From the NCBI GenBank assembly GCA_003003925.1, contig PVWP01000002.1, positions 372,001 through 436,000 of the forward strand: a stretch of 64,000 nucleotides of DNA, read 5' to 3'. Each line of letters opens with the position of its first letter. The first letter of the stretch is position 1. Below the pieces are notes generated by a model, which worked only from the letters and a program-made list of their open reading frames with translations, was not told the origin of the DNA and ran no database searches. The stretch comes from Aphanothece cf. minutissima CCALA 015. Its GTDB lineage: Bacteria; Cyanobacteriota; Cyanobacteriia; PCC-6307; Cyanobiaceae. Shown piece after piece: positions 54,924 through 64,000 of the stretch. Position numbers and translations under genes: made by a program.

Positions 54924-55805
54924 ATGGCCCGCTTCCGTTGTCCCACCTGCCGCGGTCGCCCCCTGCGGATGGAGCCTCCCTACACGGGGCTGCCCCGCTG
55001 CGGGCGCTGCGGAGACCTGCTGGAACCGAAGCCCCGCCATGGCCGCGCCTGGGGGCTGGCCGGCGGGGTGGCCGTGCTGGTGCTGGGGGGAGCCGCCCTC
55101 TCCGGCCTGCTCGAGCCGATGGGGAGCCTGCCCGAACAGGCCCCCGAGATCACCACCCGTCTGCTGGAGCGCTTCGATCCGGCCCCCGATCCGAGCCTGC
55201 GGCCGATGGCCCTGATCGAGGGGGGCCTGCTGGAGAACCTCAAGGAGGCCGACCGGCAGTGGATCCCCAGGGCCGAACCCCTGGCCGGTGGAGGTATCCG
55301 CTTTCTCTACCGCCGCCGGGCCGGGGAACCCGAACTCTCGGTGGATGAGCTGCAGGCCCTGATCGACGCCCCGCCGGACCACGGCGAGAAGCGCCGCGCC
55401 ATCGCCGATCTGCTCAGCGTGCTCGAGCAGGCCGGGGTGCAGGTGCAGCTGGCGGAACCCAGAAAGACGGGCGCCGCCGGGGAATGGGACCACGCCGCCC
55501 GCACCCTGCGGATCAAGCCCGCCGTGGTCGACAAGGGCACCGTGGATTTCGCCCAGGTGCTGAACCACGAGGCGATCCATGTGGCCCAGAGCTGCGCGGC
55601 GGGCGGCCTGCGCTCCGTTCCGCGGACCCTGGGGCTGAGCCAGGAGGTGCCGGCGGAACTGAAACTCCACCTCGACGATCCCCTCTACGCCGGAGCCTCC
55701 GACTGGGAGAAGGCCCTGGAGCGCGAGGCCTACGCCAATCAGCGCCAGATCGAACTGGGCGCCACCCTGGTGCGCAGCCATTGCCGCGTCCGCGCCACGG
55801 GCTGA
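54924..55805 (+). CDS. Zinc-ribbon membrane protein with HExxH metallopeptidase-like site
   Basis: A 293-residue protein. The N-terminus has two CxxC pairs (FRCPTCRG and RCGRCGDLL), a zinc ribbon; residues about 43-62 form a membrane helix (GLAGGVAVLVLGGAALSGLL). The C-terminal domain has NHEAIHVAQSC, an HExxH zinc motif, with Glu-rich helix LEREAYANQRQIELG behind it that may hold the third ligand. It is likely a membrane-anchored metalloprotease or remnant; no named family is claimed. Its stop directly abuts the stop of gap1 on the other strand. Confidence 0.7.
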   Translation: MARFRCPTCRGRPLRMEPPYTGLPRCGRCGDLLEPKPRHGRAWGLAGGVAVLVLGGAALSGLLEPMGSLPEQAPEITTRLLERFDPAPDPSLRPMALIEGGLLENLKEADRQWIPRAEPLAGGGIRFLYRRRAGEPELSVDELQALIDAPPDHGEKRRAIADLLSVLEQAGVQVQLAEPRKTGAAGEWDHAARTLRIKPAVVDKGTVDFAQVLNHEAIHVAQSCAAGGLRSVPRTLGLSQEVPAELKLHLDDPLYAGASDWEKALEREAYANQRQIELGATLVRSHCRVRATG

Positions 55806-56831
<1,026 letters not shown>

Positions 56832-56985
56832 TCAGCGTCGCACGCAGCCGGCGGCCATCGGCGGCGCCGTGCAGGCCTTTGTCGCCAGATGAAACGGGCT
56901 CAGATCCTGGCGGGCCGGGGGATTTCGGCGGGGGTGGAGGCCCCGGCGTGGCATCCCGGGGCCCGGCCCGCGCCGCCGATCGGGA

Positions 56986-57795
56986 TCAGCCCTCCTGGCC
57001 CGGGGGCACCGGCGCCTCGGCGGTGCCCCGCAGCGTCTCCTCCTCCAGCAGCATGTTGAAGCGCAGCAGGTCGGCGTCCTTCAGCTGCTGGCGGCTGCTG
57101 ACTCCCATCTGCTTCTCGAGAAAGCTCCGGCCCATGCTCCCGTCCCAGCCCAGCTGCTGCAGCAGCAGGTTGCACTGCTCAAGCAGGTCGGCCCGCCGCA
57201 GCGGGACCGCCGCCGTGGCGGGGTCGCAGCCGGGTTCGAGGGTCTCGATCGCCTGCAGGTAGGCGATCAGGTCGGCGTAGACGGTGATCCGGTCGCGGCT
57301 GCGGTGGCCGAAGCAGCGCTGCAGATAGGCGGCCTCCCGGTCCCGGTCCCAGCCGAGACGGCGCAGCTGCAGATCCAGATGGGTGAGTTCGGCGCTCCAG
57401 TCCTGGGGGTCCTCGGCGGGACTCGGGGGGGCGGGCACGGGCGCCGCTGCCGCGGGAACCGGTGGCGCGGGCACGGGAGCTGGAGGCGTGGGCGCCGCTG
57501 CCGCGGGAGCCGGTGGCGCGGGCACTGAAGGGGGTGCCGGCGTGTCCGGCGCCACGGGTGGGGTGGGGGCGGCGGGAGCCCGGACCGCTGCAGCAGGAGC
57601 CGGGCCGGCCCCTGAAGCCGCCGGCCCGGGGCCCTGGAGATGGTCCAGGAGGCGGGCCCTGGCCCGGTCCTCGGCTTCTTCGGCATCCCCGGCCTCCCCC
57701 AGGGCGCTGCCCAGGAAGCGTTCCCCGTCACGGGCCGAGACCAGCACGACGCGGCGGCCGCCGTCGCAGTGCAGCAGTCGGACCTGGACGTGCAT
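56986..57795 (-). CDS. Pro/Ala-rich cyanobacterial protein of unknown function
   Basis: A 269-residue protein. A short N-terminal beta region (VQVRLLHCDGGRRVVLVSARDGE) is followed by about 80 residues of Pro/Ala/Val (about 60-130), then a helical C-terminal domain (LTHLDLQLRRLGWDRDREAAYLQRCFGHRSRDRI, and QCNLLLQQLGWDGSMGR). The C-terminal region has two similar helix units with LGWD, suggesting an internal duplication. The ATG at 57795 was chosen; a GTG at 57810 is also in frame. Its start is 71 nt from the divergent TerC gene. Confidence 0.65.
   Translation of the reverse strand: MHVQVRLLHCDGGRRVVLVSARDGERFLGSALGEAGDAEEAEDRARARLLDHLQGPGPAASGAGPAPAAAVRAPAAPTPPVAPDTPAPPSVPAPPAPAAAAPTPPAPVPAPPVPAAAAPVPAPPSPAEDPQDWSAELTHLDLQLRRLGWDRDREAAYLQRCFGHRSRDRITVYADLIAYLQAIETLEPGCDPATAAVPLRRADLLEQCNLLLQQLGWDGSMGRSFLEKQMGVSSRQQLKDADLLRFNMLLEEETLRGTAEAPVPPGQEG
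57440..57525. repeat. In-frame 35-nt direct repeats in the Pro/Ala linker
   Basis: Two 35-nt copies beginning ggcgccgctgccgcggga, at 57440-57474 and 57491-57525, differ at one base and lie 51 nt apart (17 codons, in frame). They sit in the Pro/Ala-rich spacer of the minus-strand gene and look like slippage or unequal-recombination products. Confidence 0.8.
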
Positions 57796-57866
57796 GGGGG
57801 CGGGAGGCACCGATGGTCTTTCTAGAGTGCTTCTTTGCAGCCTCCACGGCCGAGTGAACGCCAGGA

Positions 57867-58670
57867 ATGGAAGTGGAATCGGTGGAGAGCCTCACGCCCC
57901 TGCTGCAGCCCCTGCTGCAGGAGGCGGACCAGTGGGGCGAGGTGCTGCTTCTGCTGGTCCTGCTGGTGGGGCTGGAGGCGGTGCTCTCCGCCGACAACGC
58001 CATCGCCCTGGCCGCCATCTCCCGGCGGCTGCATGATCCGGCGCGGCAGCGCATGGCCCTGAACCTGGGCCTGGTGCTGGCCCTGGTCTTCCGGCTGGCC
58101 CTGATCGCCCTGGCCAGCCAGGTGCTGGCCTTCTGGCCCCTGCAGCTGCTGGCATCGGCCTACCTGCTCTGGCTCTGCGGCCGCCACCTGCTCGGCAAGG
58201 ACGACGGTGCCGACGACGATGGGGCCGGCCAGGACCCGGCAGCAGCCGATTCCGCCACCCACGGCTCCCACCACGGCCCGGGCCATCCCCACCACGGCGC
58301 CACCCTGGGCTCGATCGTGGCCACCCTGGCCCTCACCGATCTGGCCTTCTCCCTGGACAGTGTCTCCGCGGCGGTGGCGGTGACCGACCGGGTGCCGCTG
58401 GTGATGGCCGGCGGGGTGATCGGCATCCTCGCCCTGCGGCTCACGGCCGAGCTCTTCCTGCGCTGGCTGGAGATCTTCCCGCACCTGGAGACGGCCGGCT
58501 ACCTGGCCGTGGGCCTGGTGGGCCTGAAGCTGCTGCTGCGCCTGGTGCTGCCGGCCGTGGAGGTGCCGGAATGGGCCCTGCTGCTGGTGGTGGCGGGCCT
58601 GTTCGCCTGGGGCTTCTCCCTGCGAACGGAGCCGTCGTCCCTGCCCGGGCCGGGCAGCGGCGACGCCTGA
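57867..58670 (+). CDS. TerC family membrane protein
   Basis: A 267-residue protein with about seven membrane helices. TerC motifs: GLEAVLSADNAIALAAISRR in the first helix pair and TLALTDLAFSLDSVSAAVAV in the second, both with the conserved Asp. Between the halves is a hydrophilic loop very rich in Asp and His (DDGADDD, HGSHHGPGHPHHG), likely metal-binding. TerC proteins export or handle Mn2+ and relate to tellurite resistance and thylakoid biogenesis. ATG at 57867; the DUF6464 gene follows after 13 nt. Confidence 0.88.
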   Translation: MEVESVESLTPLLQPLLQEADQWGEVLLLLVLLVGLEAVLSADNAIALAAISRRLHDPARQRMALNLGLVLALVFRLALIALASQVLAFWPLQLLASAYLLWLCGRHLLGKDDGADDDGAGQDPAAADSATHGSHHGPGHPHHGATLGSIVATLALTDLAFSLDSVSAAVAVTDRVPLVMAGGVIGILALRLTAELFLRWLEIFPHLETAGYLAVGLVGLKLLLRLVLPAVEVPEWALLLVVAGLFAWGFSLRTEPSSLPGPGSGDA

Positions 58671-58683
58671 GGCCTGCGGAGCG

Positions 58684-59061
58684 ATGCGGATTGAACTGCG
58701 CCAGATCGACTCGGACCGGCTGATCACCACGATCGAGATCGACGACCTCGGCAACGTGCCCCACCCGGGTCGCTGGCTGACCGTCGACGCGGGCAGCTTC
58801 CTGGTGCTGCAGCGCCGCCACCGCTACCGCCTGCGGCAGGGGCGCTACGAGCTGGCGACGGTGGCGCTGCAGGTGAAGCCCCAGCGACGGCCGGCCGATG
58901 CCATCTGGTGGGATGGTCGCTGGGTGATCGGTGACCCCCACTGCCGCTTCAACGCCCGCAGCCCCCTGCTGCGCTGTGCGGTGCTGCCGGAGGGACCCTG
59001 CGAGCGCTGCAGTCACCGCACGCCCCTGGGAGGCGGCGATGGCGCCGCCGGCCGGTCCTAG
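58684..59061 (+). CDS. DUF6464-like protein
   Basis: A 125-residue protein with LNxV-like start [20 protein letters not shown], then [20 protein letters not shown], which matches the DUF6464 family of cyanobacteria, and two Cys pairs toward the C-terminus ([25 protein letters not shown]). Function unknown. It is 13 nt after the TerC gene and its end overlaps the DEAD-box helicase start by 23 nt. Confidence 0.75.
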   Translation: MRIELRQIDSDRLITTIEIDDLGNVPHPGRWLTVDAGSFLVLQRRHRYRLRQGRYELATVALQVKPQRRPADAIWWDGRWVIGDPHCRFNARSPLLRCAVLPEGPCERCSHRTPLGGGDGAAGRS

Positions 59062-60514
59062 GCTGGGGACCACTCCGTATTCGCGCCCGATCACCGCCCC
59101 TATCTCCAGGCCCCAGGCCCAGGTCACCCGGAGCCGACGCAGCGGCAACGGCTCCTCCCCCACCCCTGCTGCGGTGGCCAACCCAAACGCTGCTTCGGTG
59201 GCCGCCGATCCCCTCACCCCCAGCCACACCGCCACGGGTCTGAACCCACCGGTGGCCGGGCTGGCGACCGATTTCGCCGTGCTGGGCCTGTCGGAGCCGA
59301 TCCTCAAGGCCGTGGCCGCCAAGGGCTACAGCAGCCCCTCCCCGATCCAGCGGCAATGCATCCCCGCCGTGCTCGCGGGGCACGACGTGATGGCGGCGGC
59401 CCAGACGGGCACCGGCAAGACGGCCGGGTTCACCCTGCCGATGCTGGAGCGGCTGCGCCACGGCCCCCATGCCCGCTCGGGTGTGGTGCGGGCCCTGGTG
59501 CTGACACCCACCCGTGAACTGGCGGCCCAGGTGGCGGACAGCGTCACCGCCTACGGCCGCTACCTGGATCTGCGCTCCGACGTCGTCTTCGGCGGGGTGA
59601 GCGCCAACCCCCAGATGCAGCGGCTGCGCCGCGGGGCCGACGTGCTGGTGGCCACCCCCGGCCGGCTGATGGACCTGCACCAGCAGAACGCCCTGCGGCT
59701 CGACCGGGTCGAGATCCTGGTGCTCGACGAGGCCGACCGGATGCTCGACATGGGCTTCATCCGCGACATCCGCCGGATCCTCTCCCTGCTGCCGCCCAAG
59801 CGCCAGAACCTGCTGTTCTCGGCCACCTTCTCCACCGAGATCCGGCGGCTGGCCACCGGCCTGCTGCACAACCCCGTACAGCTCCAGGCCACCCCCGAGA
59901 ACCAGGCCGCGCCCCTGGTGGAGCAGGTGATCCACCCCTGCGACATGGACCGCAAGGGGGATCTGCTCAGCCATCTGATCCGCAGCAACGACTGGCGCCA
60001 GGTGCTGGTGTTCTCCCGCACCAAGCACGGCGCCAACCGGCTGGCGGAGCGGCTCGAGAAGGAGGGGCTGGGGGCGGCGGCGATCCACGGCAATAAGAGC
60101 CAGGGGGCCCGCACCCGGGCGCTGGCGGAGTTCAAGAGCGGCGAGGTGCGGGTGCTGGTGGCCACCGACATCGCCGCCCGCGGCATCGACATCCACCAGC
60201 TGCCCCATGTGGTCAACCTCGACCTGCCCAACGTGGCCGAGGACTATGTGCACCGCATCGGCCGCACCGGCCGGGCGGGCCAGAACGGCCATGCCATCTC
60301 CCTGGTGGCGGCCGAGGAGCACGAGCTGCTGCGGGCCATCGAACGCCTGGTCGGCTCCCCCCTGCCCCGCCAGGAGGTGGCGGGCTTCGAGCCCACCGTG
60401 CTCTCCGCGCCGCCCCTGGATCTCAGCGGCGGCCGGGGCCGCCGCAGCCAGGGCCCCCGCCATGGGCAAGGGCAGGGCCACGACCGGGGCCGTCGCCGCA
60501 GCGGTTCCCGCTGA
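59039..60514 (+). CDS. DEAD-box RNA helicase, RhlE-like
   Basis: A 491-residue ATP-dependent RNA helicase. After a 70-residue non-conserved N-terminus come the Q motif ([20 protein letters not shown]), [22 protein letters not shown] ([13 protein letters not shown]), SATF, the second-domain ARGIDI and [10 protein letters not shown], and a basic Gly/Arg-rich tail ([17 protein letters not shown]) that would bind RNA. In cyanobacteria such helicases respond to cold and redox. The ATG at 59039 has GGGAGG 5 nt upstream, which supports it over the GTGs at 59174, 59198 and 59252. Confidence 0.92.
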   Translation: MAPPAGPRLGTTPYSRPITAPISRPQAQVTRSRRSGNGSSPTPAAVANPNAASVAADPLTPSHTATGLNPPVAGLATDFAVLGLSEPILKAVAAKGYSSPSPIQRQCIPAVLAGHDVMAAAQTGTGKTAGFTLPMLERLRHGPHARSGVVRALVLTPTRELAAQVADSVTAYGRYLDLRSDVVFGGVSANPQMQRLRRGADVLVATPGRLMDLHQQNALRLDRVEILVLDEADRMLDMGFIRDIRRILSLLPPKRQNLLFSATFSTEIRRLATGLLHNPVQLQATPENQAAPLVEQVIHPCDMDRKGDLLSHLIRSNDWRQVLVFSRTKHGANRLAERLEKEGLGAAAIHGNKSQGARTRALAEFKSGEVRVLVATDIAARGIDIHQLPHVVNLDLPNVAEDYVHRIGRTGRAGQNGHAISLVAAEEHELLRAIERLVGSPLPRQEVAGFEPTVLSAPPLDLSGGRGRRSQGPRHGQGQGHDRGRRRSGSR

Positions 60515-60599
60515 GCCAGGGCCCAGGGGGGGAATGGCAGTGGTTGTGACAGCCTCCGCCGCCTCCCTAGGGTGAAGTGAGGATCTGCCTCCTTTCGAC

Positions 60600-60797
60600 A
60601 TGCCCTACGAACCCGGATCCACCCAGTGCCGCGTGCTGATCGACTGCAAGGCCCAGATCGAAGGCATGCTCCTGGCCCTGGAGCGCATCGAGAACAGCCG
60701 CCACATCCGTGACCAGCTGGTGGCGGTCCACAACCAGCTGGAGGGGCTGCACGAACTGCACCGGCGCCAACCGGAGGAGCTCGCCTCCGGCAGCTGA
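60600..60797 (+). CDS. 65-residue helical protein, unknown
   Basis: A 65-residue protein, mostly one long helix: CRVLIDCKAQIEGMLLALERI then HIRDQLVAVHNQLEGLHEL, with heptad-like Leu spacing suggesting a coiled coil or helical hairpin. No family recognised. ATG at 60600, no clear Shine-Dalgarno. It stands 85 nt after the helicase stop and converges with the following small gene. Confidence 0.55.
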   Translation: MPYEPGSTQCRVLIDCKAQIEGMLLALERIENSRHIRDQLVAVHNQLEGLHELHRRQPEELASGS

Positions 60798-60828
60798 AAG
60801 CGCGGCGGACGCCGCCCGCCTGGGGCGT

Positions 60829-61026
60829 TCATCCAGCCCCGGCCATCTCCTCCCCCCGGACACGGTGCTCCCATCCCTGGCAGGCCGCATAGGCACCGGC
60901 CAGGGTGGGGCTCATCACCCGCTCTCCCGGGCTGCGCTCATGGCTCGCCACGTAGCAGCCCAACGTGTCCCGGAAGATCCGGCAGCCGGAGCCGGTGCTG
61001 TTGACGAAGGAAAGATCGCTGACCAT
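60829..61026 (-). CDS. 65-residue Cys-containing protein, unknown
   Basis: A 65-residue protein with three Cys and a distinctive pattern (GCRIFRDTLGCYVASHERSPGERVM, then PTLAGAYAACQGWEHR). Not recognised; the composition is not that of a random reading frame. The ATG at 61026 has a G-rich tract upstream; an ATG at 61041 would add five residues. The 60 nt beyond it are AT-richer than average and may hold the promoter. Confidence 0.5.
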   Translation of the reverse strand: MVSDLSFVNSTGSGCRIFRDTLGCYVASHERSPGERVMSPTLAGAYAACQGWEHRVRGEEMAGAG

Positions 61027-61134
61027 GGCATCCCCACCCATTCACTGGCTTCGGTCTACTGCCTGCGTCGGCGGTCCAACACTGAGACGGCGGTAAGGGA
61101 ACAAAACGTCAAGACCCCTTGCCGAATCAGTGGG

Positions 61135-62208
61135 TCAGGGGGTATTTGCACCGATCCGATCGCCCGCCACCAGCCCCAGCTGCTGGATCAGGGCCTGACC
61201 CTCGCTCGGACGCCGTCCAGGCAGCTGGGCCTGGCGCAGCAACACCGGGCAGCCACCGGTGGCCAGCACCAGTCCCTCCCCCTCCACCACCGCAAGCACG
61301 GTGCCGGGGCCATCCGCTGGCGAGCCACCCGCTGAGCAACCATCTGCCGCCGTCCCGTCCCGGGCGGAGCTGCCCCAGCGGGCCGCCAGGGCGGCAGCCA
61401 CCGGAGTGAGCTGGTCGGCCAGCCGGGCCACCAGGGGTTCGGTGGCCAGCAGCTTCAGCCGCTCACTCCCCCAGGGGCAGGAGGCATTGGGGTGGAGCCC
61501 CATCACCCGGCGATGGATGGCCAGGGCGGTATCGCTCCAGTCCACGCGGGTGTCCTCCTTGGTGAGCTGGCGGGCGTGGCTGAGCCCTTCAACGGCCTGG
61601 GCTCGCACCCCAAGGCGGGCCAGCCGGTCCGGCTCCGGACCGGCCCCCGCCGCCTCGATCAGGGGCAGGGCCTCCACCAGCAGCTCCCCGGTGAGGCACG
61701 CCAGCCGTTCCGACAGCTGGCCGGCGTTCTGCAGCAGGGGAATGGCAAGGCGCCGCTCCAGCAGCACCGGGCCGGTATCCAGCCCCTCCTCCATCGCCAT
61801 GATGCCGACGCCCGTTTCGGCGTCCCCCTCCAGCAGGGCCCACTGGATCGGCGCCGCCCCTCGCCAGCGGGGCAGCAGGGAACCGTGGCCGTTCCAGCAG
61901 CCCAGCGGGGGCTGGGAGAGCACCGCCGGCGGCAGGATCTGGCCGAAGGCCACCACCACCGACACCTCCGCTCCCAGGGCCGCCAGCTCCTGCTGGCAGG
62001 CCAGGTCGCGGCGGATGCGCTCGGGTGTGAACACCGGCAGCCCCAGCTCCAGAGCCCGTTGCTTCACAGGGGAGGGCACCAGGGCCTTGCCCCGGCCCCG
62101 GCGCCGGTCGGGCTGGCTCACCACACCAACGATGCTGTGGCCGGCCTGCCGCAGGGCTTCGAGACTGACCACGGCGTAGGCCGGGGTGCCCCAGAACAGG
62201 ACCTTCAA
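61135..62208 (-). CDS. fmt: Methionyl-tRNA formyltransferase
   Basis: Formylates initiator Met-tRNA from 10-formyl-THF. The 357-residue protein has LFWGTPAYAVVSLEAL, VVSQPDRRRGRGK, the catalytic NGHGSLLPRWRGAAPIQWALL (Asn, His) and DTGPVLLER, then the C-terminal tRNA-binding domain. The C-terminal domain contains an extra low-complexity Ser/Gly/Ala/Asp loop of about 25 residues (SSARDGTAADGCSAGG). The TTG start at 62208 overlaps the tldE stop as TTGA, so translation is coupled. Confidence 0.95.
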   Translation of the reverse strand: MKVLFWGTPAYAVVSLEALRQAGHSIVGVVSQPDRRRGRGKALVPSPVKQRALELGLPVFTPERIRRDLACQQELAALGAEVSVVVAFGQILPPAVLSQPPLGCWNGHGSLLPRWRGAAPIQWALLEGDAETGVGIMAMEEGLDTGPVLLERRLAIPLLQNAGQLSERLACLTGELLVEALPLIEAAGAGPEPDRLARLGVRAQAVEGLSHARQLTKEDTRVDWSDTALAIHRRVMGLHPNASCPWGSERLKLLATEPLVARLADQLTPVAAALAARWGSSARDGTAADGCSAGGSPADGPGTVLAVVEGEGLVLATGGCPVLLRQAQLPGRRPSEGQALIQQLGLVAGDRIGANTP

Positions 62209-63590
62209 GCGTCGCCCGTGATCGAGAGACCCTCCACCCAGACGTGGGGGCAGAGCCCGTCGGGGGTGACCTTGGCCGGACCCTCGAAACCGATGATGGA
62301 GCTGAGCAGGGTGCGGATGTCACCGGCCACGGTGGCGGCCTCGATGGAGCGCGGGGTGCCCCCCTCCACCAACCAGCCGTCGAAGGGGAGGGAGAAGGAG
62401 CCCTGGCTGGCCTTGACGCCGGCATGGAGGGCCGAGAGCGAATCGATCACCACCAGGCCGTCCGAACCGGCGGCGAAGCGGTCGAGGCCCTGGGCGCCGC
62501 CGTCACTGCCGGGGGTGGGGCCGATCTCGAACCAGTCCGGGCCCACCGACACCTTGGCCCCCAGGCCCGCATGGCCGGTGGGGGCGACACCGAAGGCGCG
62601 GGCGGTGGCCTCCGAATGGAGGAAGTGGCGCAGCACCCCGCCCTCCACCAGGGAGAGGCGGCGGGTGGGGGTGCCTTCGCCGTCGAAGGCGGCTGCACCG
62701 ACATTGGCCGGGTGCAGACCGTTGTCGTGCAGGGAGAAGAAGGGGACCGCCAGCTGCTCGCCCAGGGACTCCCGCCGGCTGAGGCTGACGCCATCCAGCA
62801 CGGCGCGGGCATTGAACAGGCTGCTGAAGGCGCCGATCAGATCGAGGAAGGCCTCGGGACTGAACACGCAGGTGTAGCGGCCGGTGGCGATGGGGGCGTA
62901 ATCAAGGTGGGCGATGGTGCGCTCGGCCGCCTCCTGCACGCAGCCGGCCACATCAAGGTCCGAAGCGCCGTAGGCCAGCCGCACGGCCCCGCTGCTGCGG
63001 GGCTTGCGGCCCGCCTCCTCGGCCCGGGCATAGAGGTAGAGGGAGGCGGTGGTGAGGCGCTGCTGGCGGCAGGCACCGGCACTGTTGATGTAAAGCCGGT
63101 CGCTGCTGCGCTGGGCCAGGCCGTTGTAGGGAACCGTGCCGATGGCGGGATGGCGTCCGAGCAGGTCGCGCTCCGCCTCCTTGAGGGTGTCGAGCAGGCG
63201 GAGGATGCTCACCGGCGGGCGGATCGGCTGCTCCAGCACCGGCAGCGGCGCGGTGGCCAGGGGGGAGAAGTCGGGGACCTCGTCGACGTTGCCGTAGGCG
63301 CTGGCATCGCGGGCCCCGGCCAGGGCCCGGGCCAGGCCGGCGTCGGAGAGGTCGGAGGTGCTGGTGATGCCCACCAGACCATCGTCGTTCCAGACCCGCA
63401 GGGTGATGGCGCTGCGCTGGGCGCCCTTCATCTGCTTGGCTTCGCCCCGATCCACCTGGACGGAGGTGTCGGTGCTGCAGGAGGCGCCCAGGTCCCAGCG
63501 CCGGACGCCCTCCCGCTGGGCCAGCTGCTCGAGGCGCTGGCGGAGCACCTCGGCATCGAGGCTGGCGGCCGCTGATTCGGTGGTTCCCAT
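62205..63590 (-). CDS. tldE: TldE/PmbA family metalloprotease subunit
   Basis: A 461-residue partner of TldD. Together they form a heterodimeric protease that trims small peptides, such as the microcin B17 leader. The protein has the family features GLAQRSSDRLYINSAGAC, SPEAFLDLIGAFSSLFNARAVL, SLHDNGLHPANVG and FDGEGTPTRRLSLVEGGVLRHFLHSEATARAFG, and lacks an HExxxH motif as expected for TldE. ATG at 63590, 2 nt after the tldD stop; fmt overlaps its end by 4 nt. Confidence 0.93.
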   Translation of the reverse strand: MGTTESAAASLDAEVLRQRLEQLAQREGVRRWDLGASCSTDTSVQVDRGEAKQMKGAQRSAITLRVWNDDGLVGITSTSDLSDAGLARALAGARDASAYGNVDEVPDFSPLATAPLPVLEQPIRPPVSILRLLDTLKEAERDLLGRHPAIGTVPYNGLAQRSSDRLYINSAGACRQQRLTTASLYLYARAEEAGRKPRSSGAVRLAYGASDLDVAGCVQEAAERTIAHLDYAPIATGRYTCVFSPEAFLDLIGAFSSLFNARAVLDGVSLSRRESLGEQLAVPFFSLHDNGLHPANVGAAAFDGEGTPTRRLSLVEGGVLRHFLHSEATARAFGVAPTGHAGLGAKVSVGPDWFEIGPTPGSDGGAQGLDRFAAGSDGLVVIDSLSALHAGVKASQGSFSLPFDGWLVEGGTPRSIEAATVAGDIRTLLSSIIGFEGPAKVTPDGLCPHVWVEGLSITGDA

Positions 63591-63592
63591 GC

Positions 63593-64000
63593 TCAGCGTC
63601 CTCCCACGGTGATGGTGTCGACCTTGATGTGGGGCTGGCCCACGGTGACGAAGATGCTGCCGCTGACCGAACCGCAGAAGCCGGCAGCCAGCTCGAGGTC
63701 GTTGGCGCACATGGAGATCCGGGGCATCACCTCCTTGGCGTCGCCGATCAGGGTGGCGCCCTTCACCGGCCTGGTGAGGGTGCCGTTCTCGATCAGGTAG
63801 CCCTCCTCGACGGCGAAGTTGAACTGGCCGGTGGGGCCGACGCTGCCGCCACCCATCGACTTGCAGTAGAGCCCTTGATCGACGGAGGCGATCAGATCCT
63901 CCGGGCTGTGGGGGCCGGCGGCGATGTAGGTGTTGCGCATGCGGCTGGCGGCGGCGAAGGCGTGGCTCTGGCGCCGGCCGCTGCCGGTGCGGGGATGGCC
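63593..64000 (-). CDS. tldD: TldD metalloprotease subunit, 5' end outside window
   Basis: The C-terminal 135 residues of TldD, running off the right edge. Visible are [42 protein letters not shown] and the conserved [14 protein letters not shown] and DTITVGGR end. The catalytic HExxxH lies upstream, outside the window. It is the first of a tldD-tldE-fmt operon. Confidence 0.93.
   Translation of the reverse strand, partial: GHPRTGSGRRQSHAFAAASRMRNTYIAAGPHSPEDLIASVDQGLYCKSMGGGSVGPTGQFNFAVEEGYLIENGTLTRPVKGATLIGDAKEVMPRISMCANDLELAAGFCGSVSGSIFVTVGQPHIKVDTITVGGR

Overview
The window reads as a gene-dense, very GC-rich chromosome segment of a unicellular cyanobacterium, most likely of the Cyanobium/Synechococcus lineage. 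Pointers to this are a Psb32-type thylakoid protein, a CPP1-like J-domain membrane protein, a DUF1651 small protein typical of picocyanobacteria, DUF3531, DUF6464 and DUF6737 proteins, a VTE6-like DUF92 phytyl-phosphate kinase, a B12-dependent ribonucleotide reductase, a Ctp carboxy-terminal protease and a group 3-type sigma factor. Gene spacing is tight, with many 1 to 7 nt overlaps and short convergent overlaps. No insertion sequence, prophage, CRISPR array or rRNA was seen. The only RNA gene found is a tRNA-Ser(UGA).

Layout. 1-13.5 kb: the end of a sugar-type ABC permease, recQ, aroB, a DUF4912 protein, a MidA-type methyltransferase, a Psb32-like protein, a secreted lysozyme-like enzyme, a GT-B glycosyltransferase coupled to a metallophosphoesterase, nadA, class I fructose-bisphosphate aldolase and a beta-CASP exonuclease. 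13.6-26 kb: a 1179-residue PAS/GGDEF/EAL/PAS/GGDEF protein, a Coq4-like protein, an ATP-dependent DNA ligase, a four-gene minus-strand cluster around a membrane-bound spermidine synthase with a DUF350 gene beside it, and a large Lhr-type helicase. The exonuclease, ligase and helicase belong to the ligase-associated DNA repair set, here spread over about 13 kb.

26-32 kb: tRNA-Ser, a pentapeptide-repeat membrane protein coupled to a Ca2+/H+ antiporter, and then a compact four-gene operon that matches SiaA-SiaB-SiaC-SiaD (PP2C-type phosphatase, anti-sigma-like kinase, DUF1987 phosphoprotein, diguanylate cyclase). This is the most notable system in the window: a complete partner-switch c-di-GMP module in a cyanobacterium, with a SiaA that has almost no sensor domain between its two membrane helices.

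32-48.5 kb: nrdJ, a methyltransferase coupled to prfC, DUF1651, CPP1-like, hslO, an orphan ECF-like ABC ATPase, DUF3531 and rsmE, a low-complexity protein, DUF92/VTE6, a sigma factor, an SGNH hydrolase, an aspartate-type aminotransferase, family 4 uracil-DNA glycosylase, ispG, ctp and a DUF6737 membrane protein. 48.6-64 kb: a 55-residue acidic-tailed membrane protein, a polysaccharide deacetylase-like protein overlapping a GT2 glycosyltransferase, mfd, a membrane zinc-ribbon/HExxH protein, a gap1-type GAPDH, a proline/alanine-rich protein, a TerC family protein, DUF6464, a DEAD-box helicase, two small proteins, and an fmt-tldE-tldD operon whose last gene runs off the window.

Themes: DNA repair and recombination (RecQ, ligase set, UDG, Mfd), c-di-GMP signalling (two independent loci), envelope and photosystem maintenance, and core metabolism. 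Functional calls rest on motifs recognised by eye; no database search was run.
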